DNA of 64,000 nucleotides from Ornithinimicrobium pratense (GTDB lineage: Bacteria; Actinomycetota; Actinomycetes; Actinomycetales; Dermatophilaceae). The notes beneath the pieces were generated by a model. It worked only from the letters and a program-made list of their open reading frames with translations, did not search any database and was not told the DNA's origin. Positions 52,501-61,039 of this stretch are shown here, piece after piece. Every line of letters begins with the position of its first letter. Position 1 is the first letter of the stretch. Where the stretch lies: positions 434,001-498,000 of the forward strand of contig NZ_CP044427.1 in the NCBI RefSeq assembly GCF_008843165.1, in the 5' to 3' direction. Position numbers and translations under genes: made by a program.

Positions 52501-53192
52501 TGCTGGTCACCGACGACGATGCGGGGGCCGAGGACGTTGCGATCGCCCTGCGGTCGGCATACGCCCACGAGGACTGGGCGTCGCCGTCGGCAGCCCTGGC
52601 CGACGACGAGCGGCTCATCGAGCCGTTCCTGGTCCGCCCCGCCCACCGGATCAGCGGTGAGGTCCGCGACCGCGTGGTGTGGGTGACCAGCCCCGGCGGG
52701 TCCGCGCAGGCGGAGGTCGCCGGGTCGGTCCTGGCGGCAGCGCGTAGGTCGGTCGACCTGGTGGTGCCGTCCTCGATCGAGGAATGGTCGGCCCGGCCCG
52801 GGGAGGGGGCCGCCCTGCTTGCACAGGCACTGCTCCCGGTCGGGGACGACGCGGCCGGCGACTCCGCGGTGCTGCGCGAGCTGGTGCGCAGGCTGCGGGC
52901 CGAGGGTCTGGAGATCGTCGAGGAGGTCGGCCACGGTCCCCATACCGTCGACGTGGGCGTTGTCAGCGAGACCGAACCACGGCGCTTCGCGGTGGCGGTG
53001 GACGGCGACGTGCATGCGCCCACCCCGGGGCAGGTGCCCGGTCGCGACGACGTCCGGCTGCGCCACGAGCAGCTCATCCGCATGGGGTGGACACCGGTCC
53101 GGGTGCGCAGCACCGATGTCTTCACCGACCCCGCCCGAGAGGTCGCCCGCGTCCTTGCGGCGCTGCGCGAGCGCGGTCCTGCACGCCCGTGA
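49593..53192 (+). CDS. DUF4011/SF1 helicase-like protein with degenerate ATPase motifs
   Basis: The protein has 1199 residues. The N-terminal DUF4011-like domain (WRHEVADLGGPNTLLWHR) is followed by an SF1 core: residues about 290-304 read DTPSGTGSTQTIANV where active relatives have GPPGTGKSQTIAN, so the Walker A Lys is Ser. Walker B near 828 reads FDLVIVDRAGR instead of VIFDEASQ. The C-terminus (about 1110-1190: DVGVVSETEPRRFAVAVDGD, then RLRHEQLIRMGWTPVRVRST) resembles the MTES/Vsr-like nuclease of these proteins, with its Glu replaced. Overall it looks like a retained pseudo-helicase. A 65-residue gene overlaps its stop. Confidence 0.8.
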   Translation: MNAARAPHTLDEARLEAVSRARARWRHEVADLGGPNTLLWHRTSLTGTFDLNLAHPGGVAKLLSGRPTPLSDLVREQVAFTDAARRIGGIRDKIAELRREHGIEAGFLAIGLATWDLHRVLVPPRAPVLLRACTITPTDPAHSDFVLQLHEDVVFNPVLEHYLRSEVHLQLNPEMLVGLSAQSHGFDPRLTYQALEDICGEMKGFAIGPQMVISTFPWAKLPLVTSYTGEVEPLAASDVVAALAGADVALPSSGPDPDRAEDPRLELSALDADRSQRLVIDEAVHGGSLVLDTPSGTGSTQTIANVVVGALSEGRRVLVCSEERSALEALQRRLQHVGLGDLCLHLAEDPVSMRATLEDARQALDRLSEEPEPDLGTDPLPGREDALAVLRREQEVLHREHEPWGLSLAGTQGDLAELAALDHPPASRVRLPRAVLGTLSQDRLSEVTDALIEAADAGAWSRSRTEDPWYAARLASADEAGRATEVVGRLVGGEFTAARAQAEQICKKAGMPVPVSLQQWAHRLGLIARASQTLDVFSPQIYDAPLDEMVAATTARNEVAERPGAVTRARMRRQVRQHLRPGTPPADLAHRVRLARDERDEWEQIAGKAARPNAPYEWERAVLAHTPIGEDLGWLAQVLEGTATGHELFTSHLDIVLERLVRLDARSDRAGVAAQAHPLLAPLREAGLGELVDDLARRGMPPERVAAEVRFVHRSSVLDHLTSDEVPQQVPGQAVREAERAFRAADRAHLRRNALRARRAVLRRLRRALTGHSSQVGAWQRALDEAKVGAVDARAIISRAPDIVLAARPVVLASPLAVPAALPADLTFDLVIVDRAGRTTTARTVPALAHGRQTMIVGDSGGPGPRQFSVVADPKAEREAAAEEAGGSLLDDAARVLPVRHLKVHYRALNQGLVAPLAALMPAPVYSFPGVDRGPAVREHVAEGGVAAQVSAGVALALEHARKHPRDSLLLVTDDDAGAEDVAIALRSAYAHEDWASPSAALADDERLIEPFLVRPAHRISGEVRDRVVWVTSPGGSAQAEVAGSVLAAARRSVDLVVPSSIEEWSARPGEGAALLAQALLPVGDDAAGDSAVLRELVRRLRAEGLEIVEEVGHGPHTVDVGVVSETEPRRFAVAVDGDVHAPTPGQVPGRDDVRLRHEQLIRMGWTPVRVRSTDVFTDPAREVARVLAALRERGPARP

Positions 53193-53386
53193 GGAAGACT
53201 CCTGGCCGCCCAGCACGTCCGGGACGCTCCCGCCGCCGGGTGGACGCCCCGGCCACCAACCCCGACGCGGACCCCGGCGACGACGTGAGTGCCGCAGCCG
53301 GGGACGACCGCGCCCGCGGCGCGCGGCCGGTCGCGGACCCGCGCGAGGACTGGATCGTCGAGCAGCGTCCGCCCCACTGGGACTGA
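53189..53386 (+). CDS. small partner protein ending EDWIVEQRPPHWD
   Basis: The protein has 65 residues from a GTG overlapping the helicase-like gene's stop (GTGA). The first 45 residues are basic then acidic and disordered; the end, DWIVEQRPPHWD, is a short motif that I remember as conserved in small actinobacterial proteins at the same position. It may be a peptide ligand of the helicase-like protein. Confidence 0.65.
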   Translation: MRKTPGRPARPGRSRRRVDAPATNPDADPGDDVSAAAGDDRARGARPVADPREDWIVEQRPPHWD

Positions 53387-53400
53387 CTCGCGGCGGGGGA

Positions 53401-53419
53401 GCCAGCGCAGCGCGCTGGC
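53401..53419. terminator. bidirectional hairpin between convergent genes
   Basis: GCCAGCGC (53401-53408), AGC, GCGCTGGC (53412-53419): a perfect 8-base-pair stem between the small gene and mscL. Confidence 0.6.
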
Positions 53420-53474
53420 GCCACGGGGTTGCGCGCGGCTGACGGCTGGCTCGGGCGTCCGGCTGGACTCCTGG

Positions 53475-53882
53475 CTAGACGGTGCCGTCGGTGCGGCGGG
53501 CGGCCAGCAGGTCACGGATCTCGCGCAGGGTGGCGATCTCCTCGGAGACCTCCTCGGGCTCCTCCACACCGCGCTTGCGCAGCTCCTGGAACGTGTTCAT
53601 CGGGGCGACGAGCACGAAGTACACGACCGCCGACGTGATGAGGAAGACGATGAGCGCGTTGCTGATCGCCGCGAAGTCCAGGTAGGTGTTCTCCTGCCCC
53701 GGGCGCAGCGGGACGATGAGTCCCTCGACCTCGCCCCCGCCCCCGACGGCGTTGAGCAGCGGGGTGACGACGCCGCTGACGATGGCCTCGACCACGTTGG
53801 CGAAGGCGGTGCCGACGACGACAGCGACCGCCAGCTCGATGACGTTGCCGCGCATGATGAAGTCCTTGAAGCCCTTGAGCAC
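53475..53882 (-). CDS. mscL: large-conductance mechanosensitive channel
   Basis: The protein has 135 residues from a GTG. GFKDFIMRGNVIELAVAVVVGTAFANVV is the N-terminal helix and first membrane span; the second span is ISNALIVFLITSAVVYFVLV; the cytoplasmic bundle is EIATLREIRDLLAARR. It opens under membrane tension to release solutes on osmotic downshock. Confidence 0.96.
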   Translation of the reverse strand: MLKGFKDFIMRGNVIELAVAVVVGTAFANVVEAIVSGVVTPLLNAVGGGGEVEGLIVPLRPGQENTYLDFAAISNALIVFLITSAVVYFVLVAPMNTFQELRKRGVEEPEEVSEEIATLREIRDLLAARRTDGTV

Positions 53883-53992
53883 TGGCCTCTCCTTTCGTCT
53901 CCGGGAAAGGCAGGTGCCTCGCCCGAGCGGGATGGGGGATCCAGCCTGTGCGTCACCGCCTCAGGCCATGCTCAGCCTAGGGTCCGACCGCC

Positions 53993-54604
53993 TCAGGGTT
54001 GCGGGTGCAGCGCCACCTGCAGCGCCGCCCCGGCGGGGTCCGCTCCCCGGGCGGCGGCCAACGCCTGCGCCCCGGTCCGGTCCACCCCCAGCCAGAGCCC
54101 TGGTTGCTCGCCGCCGCCGGAGCGCAGGACCAGAGCCCGTGGCACGACCACCGAGCCGTCGACCGGGGAATGCACGTCCACCAGATCCGCGGCCTGCACC
54201 GATGCCGCCACGGCTGGCTCGGACAGGGGCAGGAAGACAGCGACCGTCCCCTCGACCAAGCCGGTGAGCAGAGCTGCCGTCCGCACGTCCAGCGTGGTGA
54301 GCACCTCACCCTCGGCGAGCGGAGCCACTACGGTCCGGTCCACCGCCGTCTCCACCTGCGTCAGGGCGCCGACCGGCACGGCGGGGGCAGGCAGGCCCCG
54401 CACCTGCACGTCGCCGTCGCCCAGCAGATGGCCCACCGGGAGCGCTCGGACAGCGACCAGGGCCGGCACCGCGTCGTCGGCCGCGCGGTTCAGCGCGAGG
54501 TAGGCCGTCCCGCCCGCCGTGAGCGCAGCCAGGGCGGCAGCGAGCACGCGGCGTGACTGCAGGGCAGGTCGTCGGTTCGTTCGGGCTGGCCGTCGTCGGT
54601 GCAC
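53993..54604 (-). CDS. SAF-domain membrane-anchored protein (CpaB/RcpC-like)
   Basis: The protein has 203 residues from the GTG at 54604, which lies 7 bases after TAGCGT. A basic start and one membrane helix (VLAAALAALTAGGTAYLAL) precede a SAF domain (VPALVAVRALPVGHLLGDGD, GEVLTTLDVRTAAL) and an RcpC-like part (GTVAVFLPLSEPAVAASVQA, DLVDVHSP). Such proteins often take part in Flp pilus assembly, but no tad genes are visible here. Confidence 0.8.
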   Translation of the reverse strand: MHRRRPARTNRRPALQSRRVLAAALAALTAGGTAYLALNRAADDAVPALVAVRALPVGHLLGDGDVQVRGLPAPAVPVGALTQVETAVDRTVVAPLAEGEVLTTLDVRTAALLTGLVEGTVAVFLPLSEPAVAASVQAADLVDVHSPVDGSVVVPRALVLRSGGGEQPGLWLGVDRTGAQALAAARGADPAGAALQVALHPQP

Positions 54605-54611
54605 GTCCAGC

Positions 54612-54617
54612 ACGCTA
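54612..54617 (-). promoter_or_regulatory. -10 hexamer for leaderless SAF gene
   Basis: TAGCGT on the minus strand, 7 bases before the GTG at 54604. Confidence 0.5.
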
Positions 54618-54644
54618 GGCGGCACGGCCGGACGGCGGTAGGCG

Positions 54645-54998
54645 TCAGCTCGAGGTTGTGGACGACGAGGACGTGCTCGCCGGGGCTGTGGACGAGGTGG
54701 CGGACTTTGAGGCCGGCTTGGCCGCAGACGACTCTGCGGGCTTCGCACTGCCCGTCTCCGAGGTCGACGTCGATGCCGCTGCCGCCGCCTTCTCGCCCGA
54801 GGATCCCGACGACGAGCCGGACCCGCGGGAGTCGGTGCGGTAGAAGCCGGACCCCTTGAAGACGACCCCGACCGCGCTGAAGACCTTGCGCAGCACGCCC
54901 GCGCACTCGGGGCAGGTCGTCAGGGCGTCGTCGGTGAAGGCCTGCTGGATGTCGAAGGCGTGGGCGCAGTCCTTGCAGACGTAGGAGTAGGTGGGCAC
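54645..54998 (-). CDS. FmdB-family zinc-ribbon protein
   Basis: The protein has 117 residues from a GTG at 54998. The zinc ribbon is MPTYSYVCKDCAHAFDIQQA then TTCPECAGVLRKVFSAVG, with GVVFKGSGFYRTDSR as the usual end of the domain. Residues 60-117 are a Ser/Ala/Thr/Lys-rich tail. It is a regulator-like small protein normally encoded near 5-FCL and mscL in actinobacteria. TAGAAT is 8 bases upstream. Confidence 0.88.
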   Translation of the reverse strand: MPTYSYVCKDCAHAFDIQQAFTDDALTTCPECAGVLRKVFSAVGVVFKGSGFYRTDSRGSGSSSGSSGEKAAAAASTSTSETGSAKPAESSAAKPASKSATSSTAPASTSSSSTTSS

Positions 54999-55006
54999 GA
55001 GGTGAG

Positions 55007-55012
55007 ATTCTA
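55007..55012 (-). promoter_or_regulatory. -10 hexamer for leaderless fmdB gene
   Basis: TAGAAT on the minus strand, 8 bases before the GTG at 54998. Confidence 0.4.
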
Positions 55013-55045
55013 CGTGTTGTCCGGGGCGGGACCGACACGGTGACC

Positions 55046-55051
55046 TAGGCT
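55046..55051 (+). promoter_or_regulatory. -10 hexamer for leaderless acylase gene
   Basis: TAGGCT, 7 bases before the GTG at 55059. Confidence 0.5.
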
Positions 55052-55058
55052 GGGGCCC

Positions 55059-57739
55059 GTGTCCCGCCCCCTCTGGCAGCGTCTTGCCGTGCCGATCGCG
55101 GCCATTCTCGTGGTCGTGGTCGTCGCCACCGCCGTCGTCGGGGTGGGGCTGACCAGACGGGCCTTCCCGCAGACGAGCGGTGAGCTGGAGCTGCCCGGGC
55201 TGACCGCAGAGGTGGAGGTCCTGCGCGACGGGCAGGGCATCCCGCGCATCTATGCCGACACCCCCGAGGATCTCTTCCGCGCCCAGGGGTTCGTCGCCGC
55301 CCAGGACCGGTTCTTCCAGATGGACCTGCGCCGGCACGTCGTCAGCGGCCGGCTCTCCGAGCTCGTCGGGGAGGGCGGGGTCGAGACCGACCAGGTGATC
55401 CGCACCCTGGGCTGGCGCCGAGTCGCAGAGGAGGAGCTCGCGCTGCTCTCGCCGGAGACCCGGTCCTACCTGCAGGCCTATGCCTCCGGTGTCAACGCCT
55501 ATATCGACTCCCGCGGCGGGCCTTCCACGATGAGCTTGGAGTACCTGGCTCTGGCGCAGAATGCGCCCGGCTACCAGATTCGTCCCTGGGACGCGGTCGA
55601 CTCCCTGGCTTGGCTCAAGGCCATGGCCTGGGACTTGCGCGGCAACTACCAGGAGGAGCTGACCCGGGGCCGGCTGGTCGGGCGGGTCCCGCTGAACCAG
55701 CTGGGCACCCTCTACCCGGCGTACCCCCACGAGCAGCACCCGCCGATCCTGTCGCGGGGGATTGGACCGCCCCAGACGCGCCGCCGCCCTCCAGCGGCAG
55801 CTCCCGCGGCGGCACCATCGGGCCGGGTCCTCTCGTGCCGTCGGGTCAGGACCCCGCTGACGTGGCCCGGCTGAACCCGCCCCAGCCGACCCAGACACCG
55901 GCCGGCCCGCCGACCCAGCAGTGGCTGGCTCAGGGGACGGACTCGTTGGACGACACCCTGCTGGCGCTGGCGCAGGTCCCCCAGCTGCTCGGTCAGGGGG
56001 AGGGGGTCGGTTCCAACTCCTGGGTGGTCTCGGGCGAGCACACCAGCACCGGTATGCCGCTGCTGGCCAACGACCCCCACCTGGGCCTGTCCCAGCCCGG
56101 GGTGTGGATGCAGGTCGGTCTGCACTGCCGCGTGGTCAGCGAGGCCTGCCCCTTCGACGTCTCCGGGTTCACCTTCGCCGGCTTCCCGGGCGTCATCATC
56201 GGCCAGAACCACCGGATCGCATGGGGCCTGACCAACCTGGACCCCGACGTCACCGACTTCTACCTCGAGGAGACCCGGGGCGACCTGGTGCGCCGCGAGG
56301 GCGACTTCGTGCCGATGCGGGTCCGGGAGGAGGTCATCCGGGTCGCGGGCGGGGACGAGGTGCCGATCCGGATCCGGGAGAGCACGCACGGTCCGATCGT
56401 CTCCGACGTGCTCGACGACGTCGCCGAGATGGGCGCCAACGGGCCGCTGGACGGGGTACAGACCTCGCGCCGCTTCGAGGTCGCCCTGGCCTGGACCGGG
56501 CTGGAGCCCAGCACCACGGCTGATGCGGTGTTCGGGATCAACAAGGCCACCGGGTGGGATGAGTTCCGCGACGCGGCCAGGTCTTTCGCCGCGCCGGCCC
56601 AGAACCTGGTCTACGCCGACGTCGAGGGGAACATCGGCTACCAGGCCCCTGGCCTGGTCCCGATCCGGGAGAGCGCCACCCACGGCACCCCTCCCGGTTT
56701 CTACCCCGCCCCCGGCTGGGACCCCACCTACGCCTGGAACGGCTGGGTCGACTTTGAGGACCTGCCGCACAGCCACAACCCCGAGGACGGGATCATCGTC
56801 ACCGCCAACCAGGCGGTGACCCACGGCACCAGGCCGTTCCTGACCAGTGAGTACGCCATGGGTTACCGCTCCACCCGCATCCTGGAGCTGCTCCACGAGC
56901 GGCTCGAGGAAGGTCCGCTTACCCCGGCGGACATGGCGCAGATCCAGCTGGACGACACCAGCCCTTTCGCGTTGTCCGTGGTGCCCTACCTGCTGGACGT
57001 CGAGCTCGAGGGCGCGTTCTACACCGAGCCGCAGCAGATGCTGCGCGACTGGGACGGAGCCTCGCCGGCGGAGGGGGAGCAGTCCGCCGCGGCGGCCTAC
57101 TTCAACGCCGTCTTCGCCAACCTGCTCACCGCGGTCTTCGACGACGAGCTGCCGCCCGACCTGGCGGTCACCGGCAACTCCCGCTCGATGCTCATCCTGG
57201 AGGGCCTGCTGGCCGACCCCACCAGCGTGTGGTGGGACGACAAGCGCACACCGGGGGTGGTGGAGACTCGCGACGAGGTCATCCGCGCCGCCCTGGTGCA
57301 GGCGCGCGAGGACCTCACCCGGGACATCTCCAAGGACCCGTCCAAGTGGACGTGGGGGCAGCTGCACCGAGCCATGCTGCGGCACGAGGTGCTCGGGTCG
57401 GGCGACGTCCCCGCCCTGGTGCGGGGCGTCTTCAACAGCCCGCAGCTGCCCGTGGCGGGCAACACCTCCGTGGTCAACGCGATGAGCTGGGACGCCAGCA
57501 CCGGCACCTTCGAGGTCACCGCCGGCCCGTCTATGCGGATGGTCGCCGACCTCGCCGACCGTGACACCTCAGTCTGGGTCAACCAGACCGGGACCTCCGG
57601 CCACGCCTTCCACCCCCACTACTCCGACCAGACCAGCGCCTGGGTGTCGGGGGAGACCTATCCGTGGGCGGTCACCCGCGAGGCCGTGGAGGAAGGCGTC
57701 GAGCAGACGTTGCTGCTGGTCCCGGCCCCGGCAGGCTGA
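55059..57739 (+). pseudogene. penicillin acylase family protein, apparent -1 frameshift
   Basis: Two frames together encode a standard acylase of about 893 residues. The first (from 55059) has a membrane signal (LAVPIAAILVVVVVATAVVG) and the alpha chain start (VEVLRDGQGIPRIYADTPED, FVAAQDRFFQMDLRRH). It leaves frame at a GGGGG run at 55756-55760; the second frame continues with GDWTAPDAPPPSSG and the beta chain. The nucleophilic Ser is in GVGSNSWVVSG (Ser codon 56012). One extra G in the run restores the full protein. Either a sequencing indel or a real inactivation is possible. This Ntn hydrolase family cleaves amides such as acyl-homoserine lactones or penicillins. Confidence 0.85.
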
Positions 57740-57752
57740 CGCGCCCGGTTTC

Positions 57753-58394
57753 CTACCGGCCCAGCCCGACCACGCCGGTCCCGGGGCGCAGGACCGCGTC
57801 CACGACGGCGTCGTGCTCGTCCGCGGGCACCTGCGGCACGACCTCGTGGTCGTGCAGCACGACGACGACCGGCACCCGCCGGGCAGCGGTGAGGTTGTGC
57901 AGCCGGGGCAGGGTGTGGTCGTAGTAGCCCCCGCCCTGGCCCAGCCGGACCCCCGCCTCGGAGACCGCCAGCCCGGGGATCAGGGCGACGTCGACCTGCG
58001 CGAGCACCGCCTCGCCGAGGGGGCCGCGGGTGGGGTCGGCGAGGTCGGCCCAGTCCAGCCGGGGTCGGGCCAGAGTGATCGGCACCAGCACCCGTGCCCC
58101 CGCCTGCCGCAACGCACCGGTCAGCCGCTGCGCGGGCGGCTCGGTGCGCATCGGCTCGAACGCGGTGACGGTGAGCCGGTCCAGGCCCAGCCCCGCGCGT
58201 GCGGCATGCTCCTGCACCCACTGCAGCCCGGCCTGGGCCAGGGCCTCTGCTCGAGCCGCGCGGTCAGCCTCCGACCAGCCATCGACGAGTTCGCGGCGGG
58301 CGGCGCGCACCAGCGAGCGCCAGGTCGCCTTGTCGGCGACCACGTCACCGGTGGGCTGGTAGCGGGGTAGAAGAGGTCGGCTCACCTCAGCCAT
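57753..58394 (-). CDS. 5-formyltetrahydrofolate cyclo-ligase
   Basis: The protein has 213 residues from the ATG at 58394. KATWRSLVRAARRELVDGWS is the N-terminal K-x-x-x-R region, TAFEPMRTEPP the substrate loop, and RLGQGGGYYDHTLPRL the nucleotide-binding motif. It converts 5-formyl-THF to methenyl-THF with ATP. It is divergent from moeA, the usual actinobacterial neighbour. Confidence 0.92.
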   Translation of the reverse strand: MAEVSRPLLPRYQPTGDVVADKATWRSLVRAARRELVDGWSEADRAARAEALAQAGLQWVQEHAARAGLGLDRLTVTAFEPMRTEPPAQRLTGALRQAGARVLVPITLARPRLDWADLADPTRGPLGEAVLAQVDVALIPGLAVSEAGVRLGQGGGYYDHTLPRLHNLTAARRVPVVVVLHDHEVVPQVPADEHDAVVDAVLRPGTGVVGLGR

Positions 58395-58445
58395 TGTGCC
58401 CTCGCCGTCTAGGCTGGAGCGGACCCCGAGCGAAGGACATGTGTG

Positions 58446-59717
58446 ATGATCACCGTCGAGGAGCACCTCGAGCGCATCCTGGCCCAGATCGAGCCGGTCG
58501 ACGCCGTCACCCTGCCGGTGCCGCGCACCCTGGGCATGGTCACCACGGCCGATGTGCTGAGCCAGGCTGAGCTGCCGAGGTTCGACAACTCCTCCATGGA
58601 TGGGTATGCCGTCCGCCGCGCCGATCTGGAGGGGGCCAGCGCCGAGCACCCCGTGATGCTGCCCGTCGTGGCCGACATCGCCGCCGGTGACCCGGCATCC
58701 CAGCCGCTGGCCCCCGGACAGGTCATGCGCATCATGACCGGCGCGCCCGTGCCACCGGGCGCCGACACCGTCGTGCGGCTGGAGGACACCGACGGGCACG
58801 AGCGCGAGCCCCAGTTCCGCACCCAGCCCGAGGAGGGGGCCAACATCCGCCGGGCCGGGGAGGATGTGCGTCCCGGTGACCTGCTGGTGCCCCGCCGCAC
58901 CCGGATCGGCCCCGCCCAGATCGCGGTGCTGGTCTCGGCCGGGGTGCACGAGGTCGAGGTGGTCGGGCCGGTACGGGTCGCCGTCCTGTCCACCGGCGAT
59001 GAGCTGGTCCCGGTGGGGGAGCCGGTCGGGCCGGGCCAGATCGTTGACTCCAACGGGCCGATGCTTGAGGCCCTTGTCCGCGAGGCGGGCGCGGAGGTCG
59101 TGCACGTCGGCCGACTGGGGGACGTCGAGGGCCAGACCACCCGGCAGATCAACGCCCGTCTGGAGGACGCGGACCTGATCATCACGACCGGGGGCGTGAG
59201 CAAGGGGGCCTTCGACATCGTCAAGAAGGTGCTCACCGGGCAGGGTTCGATGGAGTTCGTCGAGGTGGCGATGCAGCCGGGCAAGCCGCAGGGCTTCGGG
59301 GTGCTGGGCCGTCGCCACGTGCCCGTCTTCACCCTGCCCGGCAACCCCGTCAGCGCCCTGGTCAGCTTCGAGGTCTTCGTCCGCCCGGCGCTGGAGAGCC
59401 GTGGGGGCCGGCGGGTGAGCCAGCACACGGCCACCGGTCTGGCCACCGAGTCCTGGTCCAGCGCGTCGGACCGCCGGACCTATACCCGGGTGCGCGTCTC
59501 GCGCGACTCCGGCGGCGCGTATGCCGTCACCCCCGCCGGCGGTCCCGGCTCACACCTGCTCGGTGGGCTGGCCCAGGCCGACGCGCTCGCGGTCTCCGAC
59601 CCCGAGACAGTCGAGGTGAGCGCCGGCTCGGAGGTCGATCTCATCCTGCTGCGGCCCCGGCGCGAGATCGAAGGCCGGCTGGAGGACGAGTCGACGCAGG
59701 AGGCGGGCCAGTCGTGA
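58446..59717 (+). CDS. moeA: molybdopterin molybdotransferase / gephyrin-like protein
   Basis: The protein has 423 residues; GAAGGA precedes the ATG (a GTG is one codon earlier). [74 protein letters not shown] and [16 protein letters not shown] mark a complete MoeA/gephyrin E domain. In this gene order, actinobacterial homologues include Glp, which binds FtsZ and the SepX/GlpR receptor. Since moaC follows immediately, a true Mo-cofactor role is also possible. Confidence 0.93.
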   Translation: MITVEEHLERILAQIEPVDAVTLPVPRTLGMVTTADVLSQAELPRFDNSSMDGYAVRRADLEGASAEHPVMLPVVADIAAGDPASQPLAPGQVMRIMTGAPVPPGADTVVRLEDTDGHEREPQFRTQPEEGANIRRAGEDVRPGDLLVPRRTRIGPAQIAVLVSAGVHEVEVVGPVRVAVLSTGDELVPVGEPVGPGQIVDSNGPMLEALVREAGAEVVHVGRLGDVEGQTTRQINARLEDADLIITTGGVSKGAFDIVKKVLTGQGSMEFVEVAMQPGKPQGFGVLGRRHVPVFTLPGNPVSALVSFEVFVRPALESRGGRRVSQHTATGLATESWSSASDRRTYTRVRVSRDSGGAYAVTPAGGPGSHLLGGLAQADALAVSDPETVEVSAGSEVDLILLRPRREIEGRLEDESTQEAGQS

Positions 59718-60199
59718 GCGAGGGCGAGAGGCTGACCCACCTGCGCGGGGACGGGACCGCGCACATGGTGGACGTGAGCGGCAAGCAGGTCACCGCCCGC
59801 TCCGCGACGGCGCAGGGTCGGGTGCTGTTGTCACCGACGGCCGTGGCCGCCTTGCGCGAAGGCGGTGGGCAGGTCCCCAAGGGGGACGCACTGGGCGTGG
59901 CCCGCATTGCCGGGATCCAGGCGGCCAAGCGCACTCCTGACCTGGTGCCGCTGTGCCACCCGCTGGCGGTGCATGGCGTCGAGGTCGATCTGGAGGTGGT
60001 GGACGAGGGCGTGCAGATCCGGGCCACCGTGCGCACTGCGGACCGCACCGGGGTGGAGATGGAGGCGCTGACCAGCGTCAGCGTCGCGGCCCTGGCCCTG
60101 GTCGACATGATCAAGGCGGTCGACAAGCTGGCGGTGATCAGCGACATCCGGGTCACCGCCAAGGCCGGGGGGCGCAGCGGGGACTGGACCCGACCATGA
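59714..60199 (+). CDS. moaC: cyclic pyranopterin monophosphate synthase
   Basis: The protein has 161 residues from a GTG overlapping the moeA stop. [41 protein letters not shown] and [23 protein letters not shown] are MoaC signatures with the catalytic Lys and Asp. It makes cPMP, the first stable Mo-cofactor intermediate. Its insertion in the usual moeA-rimJ-sepX order is noteworthy. Confidence 0.96.
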   Translation: MSEGERLTHLRGDGTAHMVDVSGKQVTARSATAQGRVLLSPTAVAALREGGGQVPKGDALGVARIAGIQAAKRTPDLVPLCHPLAVHGVEVDLEVVDEGVQIRATVRTADRTGVEMEALTSVSVAALALVDMIKAVDKLAVISDIRVTAKAGGRSGDWTRP

Positions 60200-60238
60200 G
60201 CGGCCGGTGCGGGCCGGGGTGAAGGACGGGGACGGGCC

Positions 60239-60943
60239 GTGACCTGGCGCTGGCCGGTCGCCCTGCGCCAGGAGCTCCCCTCCGGTGAGCGCCTGACCCT
60301 GCGGCCGCTGGTGCGCAAGGACCGGGCCGAGTTCGAGGCCGTCCTGGGCGCCAACGCCGGCTGGCTGCGGCCCTGGGAGTCGACCACCCCGGGGACTGCC
60401 GCCCACGGCACGCCGGCCGTGCCCGTCCGGCCACCCTTCCACCGGATGCGACGCTCGGCCGATCGAGCCGCCAGGGACGGACTGCACCTGCCGCTGGTCA
60501 TCGACATCAACGACCGGATCGTCGGACAGGTGCAGCTCTTCGACGTGCTCTGGGGGGCCCGGCGCACCGGGTGGGCAGGCTACTGGTTGGCCCGCGAGGA
60601 GACCGGTCGCGGCTACGCGACGTGGGCCCTGGCCACCCTGGTCGACCATGCCCTGCTCGACGTGGGCCTGCACCGGATCGAGGTGGCGATCCGGCCGGAG
60701 AACACCGCGTCGCTGGCCGTCGTCGCCCGCCTGAGCCTGCGGGAGGAAGGGCTGCAGCGTGGGCTGATGCACGTCGACGGCGGATGGCGCGACCACCGCA
60801 GCTTCGTGGTCCTCGCCGAGGAGCTGGGCCCGGGCGGGCTGCTCGGGCGGTTGGCTCATAGCGAGCAGGACGGGGCCGAGCAGGGCGGTGGGCAGGGCGA
60901 TGGGCAGGGCGATGGCGGGGGCAGCTCGACCGGCCCCACCTGA
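60239..60943 (+). CDS. RimJ/RimL-like GNAT acetyltransferase
   Basis: The protein has 234 residues from a GTG. LRQELPSGERLTLRPLVRKD, HLPLVIDINDRIVGQVQLF, GYWLAREETGRGYATWALATL and RIEVAIRPENTASLAVVARL are typical of ribosomal-protein N-acetyltransferase relatives. The C-terminal 30 residues are Gly/Gln/Asp-rich. It lies between moaC and sepX, the conserved position of rimJ in actinobacteria. Confidence 0.88.
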   Translation: MTWRWPVALRQELPSGERLTLRPLVRKDRAEFEAVLGANAGWLRPWESTTPGTAAHGTPAVPVRPPFHRMRRSADRAARDGLHLPLVIDINDRIVGQVQLFDVLWGARRTGWAGYWLAREETGRGYATWALATLVDHALLDVGLHRIEVAIRPENTASLAVVARLSLREEGLQRGLMHVDGGWRDHRSFVVLAEELGPGGLLGRLAHSEQDGAEQGGGQGDGQGDGGGSSTGPT

Positions 60944-61026
60944 GGTTCCCGGCTGCACCACAGTCGTCACACCGGAAACTTGCGCGACACTCCGCCGGCC
61001 TCACCGGATCCGGGGCCCGACCGGCC

Positions 61027-61032
61027 TAGCGT
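61027..61032 (+). promoter_or_regulatory. -10 hexamer for leaderless sepX
   Basis: TAGCGT, 7 bases before the GTG at 61040. Confidence 0.5.
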
Positions 61033-61039
61033 GAGGGCC

